Part shown: positions 62,749 to 64,000 of the stretch, piece after piece
Layout of the letters: each line of letters begins with the position of its first letter
Numbering within the stretch: the first letter of the stretch is position 1
NCBI RefSeq assembly: GCF_014656355.1
Contig: NZ_BNCG01000001.1
Location: 700,541 to 764,540, forward strand
Direction: 5' to 3'
DNA: 64,000 nucleotides
From: Camelimonas fluminis
GTDB taxonomy: Bacteria; Pseudomonadota; Alphaproteobacteria; Rhizobiales; Beijerinckiaceae
Program-made: the position numbers and the translations under genes
The notes under the pieces: model-generated
Seen by the model: the letters and a program-made list of their open reading frames with translations, nothing else
Database searches by the model: none
What the model was told of the DNA's origin: nothing

Positions 62749-62979
62749 TTAACCCCGAAGGTCTGACTTGGTCGCCCTTGCCTGCATAACGCGGGCCGCC
62801 AGTCCACGGCCGCCTCGGGACCGCTCGGCGAGCGCGGCGTCAACCAGCCGGCCGATGTCGATATTCACCTCACCGTTCGGGCCAGTGGACTGGCTCACAG
62901 GCTGGCCTGTGGTGTTATTGATGTTGATCACGGGCGCCGCGCCGCGACCGGCTGGCGCAACAGGGCTACGGCCCACCAA
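62749..62979 (-). pseudogene. C-terminal remnant of a phage tail tape-measure-like protein
   Basis: 76 residues with ININNTTGQPVSQSTGPNGEVNIDIGRLVDAALAE and GRGLAARVMQ, the typical ending of tail tape-measure proteins (INI..N..G.....Q..NG....I..I...V......GRG...). The large N-terminal part is missing; upstream lies unrelated sequence on the other strand. No ribosome site at its apparent GTG start, so a truncated gene. Confidence 0.55.
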
Positions 62980-62996
62980 CCGCCTGAGGGGATCCC

Positions 62997-63095
62997 GTGA
63001 CCAGAATCGTCATCGCAGTACTCGTGGCTGTCAGCCTCACGGCTTGTGCTGGCCGGTCATGCCGCGACTGGCCTGGCACCTGCATTATTCAGTGA
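62997..63095 (+). CDS. Small lipoprotein (32 residues)
   Basis: GTG start with GAGGGGATCCC directly before it; encodes a 32-residue product with hydrophobic VIAVLVAVSLTAC lipobox and two more Cys (SCRDWPGTC). Such tiny lipoproteins in phage regions often belong to lysis (Rz1-like) genes. Coding status rests on the good ribosome site and lipobox. Confidence 0.5.
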   Translation: MTRIVIAVLVAVSLTACAGRSCRDWPGTCIIQ

Positions 63096-63220
63096 GTTAG
63101 GCGGCAAGGGGCCACAGGCATAGTCGTAAAAGAGCGGCCATGCTGCCCCTGACACAAAAGGTGATTTGACGTCCCCCATCGCACCGGCGCAACTTTGTCC
63201 TTTGGAAGGGCGGCAGTCCG

Positions 63221-63310
63221 ATGGGCGTCTGGGCTTTGGGTTCCGCCGCCACATTGGTGTTCGTGGCTCTGATAGCTGTCCAGGCCCTGGTCGTTGCTGG
63301 CCGACCATGA
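63221..63310 (+). CDS. Tiny membrane peptide (possible)
   Basis: 29 residues, one hydrophobic segment (WALGSAATLVFVALIAVQALVVAG); GGAAGGG 10 nt before the ATG. Weak evidence. The longer minus-strand frames over this area are not supported. Confidence 0.3.
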   Translation: MGVWALGSAATLVFVALIAVQALVVAGRP

Positions 63311-63384
63311 GATTGGCCACCTCAACGGCTCGGTGGGTGGTCGCGCGGTTGATGCCAAGTATGCCCGTGCGTGCAGACAACAAA

Positions 63385-63406
63385 AAGCCCCGCCGTAGCG
63401 GGGCTT
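63385..63406 (-). terminator. Rho-independent terminator of the small minus-strand gene
   Basis: 9-bp stem AAGCCCCGC / GCGGGGCTT with CGTA loop, followed on the minus strand by TTTTG. Lies 66 bp after the stop of the 63473 gene. Confidence 0.82.
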
Positions 63407-63472
63407 CCCTGCAGGATAACGGAATGTTGGGCTTTGCTGCCCCTCCGTCATCATCCCATCGAGCAATGGCGC

Positions 63473-63667
63473 TCAGATGGCCTTCTTTTCCGGTTGGGCG
63501 GGAGCCGGAGCCGGTGTCACAAGTGGCGCTTCCTCTTGTGGGGCAGCCTCGCGCTTGTCAGCAGACTTGTCGGCGTTGTCCTGCTTCATTGGCGGGACAT
63601 GCTGGCGATCGCTCTGCTGATTGGCTTGATGCGCGCGGGTCTGAGTGTTCTGATTAGTAGATGCCAT
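63473..63667 (-). CDS. Small hydrophilic hypothetical protein
   Basis: 64 residues from the ATG at 63667 with a perfect AGGAGGG 5 nt before it. MASTNQNTQTRAHQANQQSDRQ..., Gln/Asp/Lys-rich first half then Pro-rich VTPAPAPAQPEKKAI: wholly disordered-looking. Own terminator downstream. Unknown function; small disordered proteins like this occur in Hyphomicrobiales genomes. Confidence 0.65.
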   Translation of the reverse strand: MASTNQNTQTRAHQANQQSDRQHVPPMKQDNADKSADKREAAPQEEAPLVTPAPAPAQPEKKAI

Positions 63668-63897
63668 GTTTCCCTCCTGGGAACTGGCTACCGGACCGCA
63701 GCAAAAGGATAGGGCTGCACGGCCAGAGTGGCGATTTTCCTGCCACCAACAATGTATCTGCGCCAAATGTGGTTTATCGATGTCCTTATGAGAGACGAAT
63801 TAAATTTAAAAAATAATGGCAATAATTTATAACCATACTTGCATCTATGCTATATATGTTGCCGCGGGGCCGCCTTGCCTCAGCTGAGGAGGGAACA

Positions 63898-64000
63898 ATG
63901 GTGCTCCAATGGTCCACTCAAATTCGTACGCGCGCAGGTCGCGATCCGGTCGACATTCTATGGGCGACCGATTTCCCGCACATCTACGAGATTTACACAC
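63898..64000 (+). CDS. Start of a hypothetical gene (partial)
   Basis: GAGGAGGGAACA then ATG; the frame is open to the right edge: MVLQWSTQIRTRAGRDPVDI... (34 residues). Preceded by an AT-rich leader (63770-63860, TATATATG). Too short to identify. Confidence 0.5.
   Translation, partial: MVLQWSTQIRTRAGRDPVDILWATDFPHIYEIYT

Noticed and set aside
63089-63466. 125-codon minus-strand frame near the right edge
   Set aside because: Runs through the terminator hairpin of the 63473 gene and has no ribosome site.

Overview
The window is GC-rich DNA (strong G/C at third codon positions, so the antisense strand is full of long false ORFs) from an alphaproteobacterium, most likely of the order Hyphomicrobiales (Rhizobiales). 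Evidence: copies of the dispersed 'GAGCATTTTC..GGAAAAGTGG' repeat common in that order, an extensin-like periplasmic protein, a BetT-type BCCT carrier, and many LivK-type binding proteins and acyl-CoA enzymes. Genus cannot be read from the sequence alone.

Layout. 1-3130: end of an iron-type alcohol dehydrogenase/maleylacetate reductase, an SDR, a metallo-beta-lactamase-fold hydrolase and a secreted SH3-like protein. 3240-4050: decayed tyrosine integrase(s) beside a tRNA-Phe, the scar of an old island. 4721-9851: a branched-chain-amide/acid ABC importer in which permease LivM and ATPase LivG are one fused polypeptide. 10024-21859: a TetR repressor gene divergent from an acyclic-terpene/leucine-type (Atu/Liu-like) carboxylation cluster (carboxyltransferase, biotin carboxylase, acyl-CoA dehydrogenase, enoyl-CoA hydratase, AtuA-like protein, GST, thiolase). 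22425-30562: BCCT carrier, amidase, two acyl-CoA dehydrogenases and an acyl-CoA ligase. 30828-33636: extensin-like protein and two tandem paralogous genes with a chorismate-lyase-like look. 33761-38137: a sulfonate/nitrate-type ABC importer, an OsmC-like protein and a LysR regulator. 38310-42200: acyl-CoA dehydrogenase, orphan LivK protein, SDR. 43542-51564: a Baeyer-Villiger-type monooxygenase, TetR regulator with a palindromic operator, a benzaldehyde-lyase-like ThDP enzyme, zinc alcohol dehydrogenase, SDR and another orphan LivK protein. 51711-60316: two penicillin-binding-fold serine hydrolases, a third orphan LivK protein, a siderophore-interacting flavoprotein, an acyl-CoA ligase, a small Cys-rich secreted protein. 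60714-64000: tRNA-Ser followed by small, mostly unknown phage-like genes including a tape-measure remnant and two HTH regulators.

How it works together. Most of the window is a peripheral catabolic region: importers and many binding proteins bring in carboxylates, amides or sulfonates; ligases form CoA thioesters; dehydrogenases, hydratase, carboxylase and thiolase degrade branched or cyclic acyl chains. The two ends are marked by tRNA genes with mobile-element debris. The most interesting parts are the ThDP-lyase/monooxygenase/dehydrogenase module (43.5-51.6 kb), the tandem lyase-like paralogs, a dispersed ~110-bp intergenic repeat found in at least four places between catabolic genes, and several small genes without known function.
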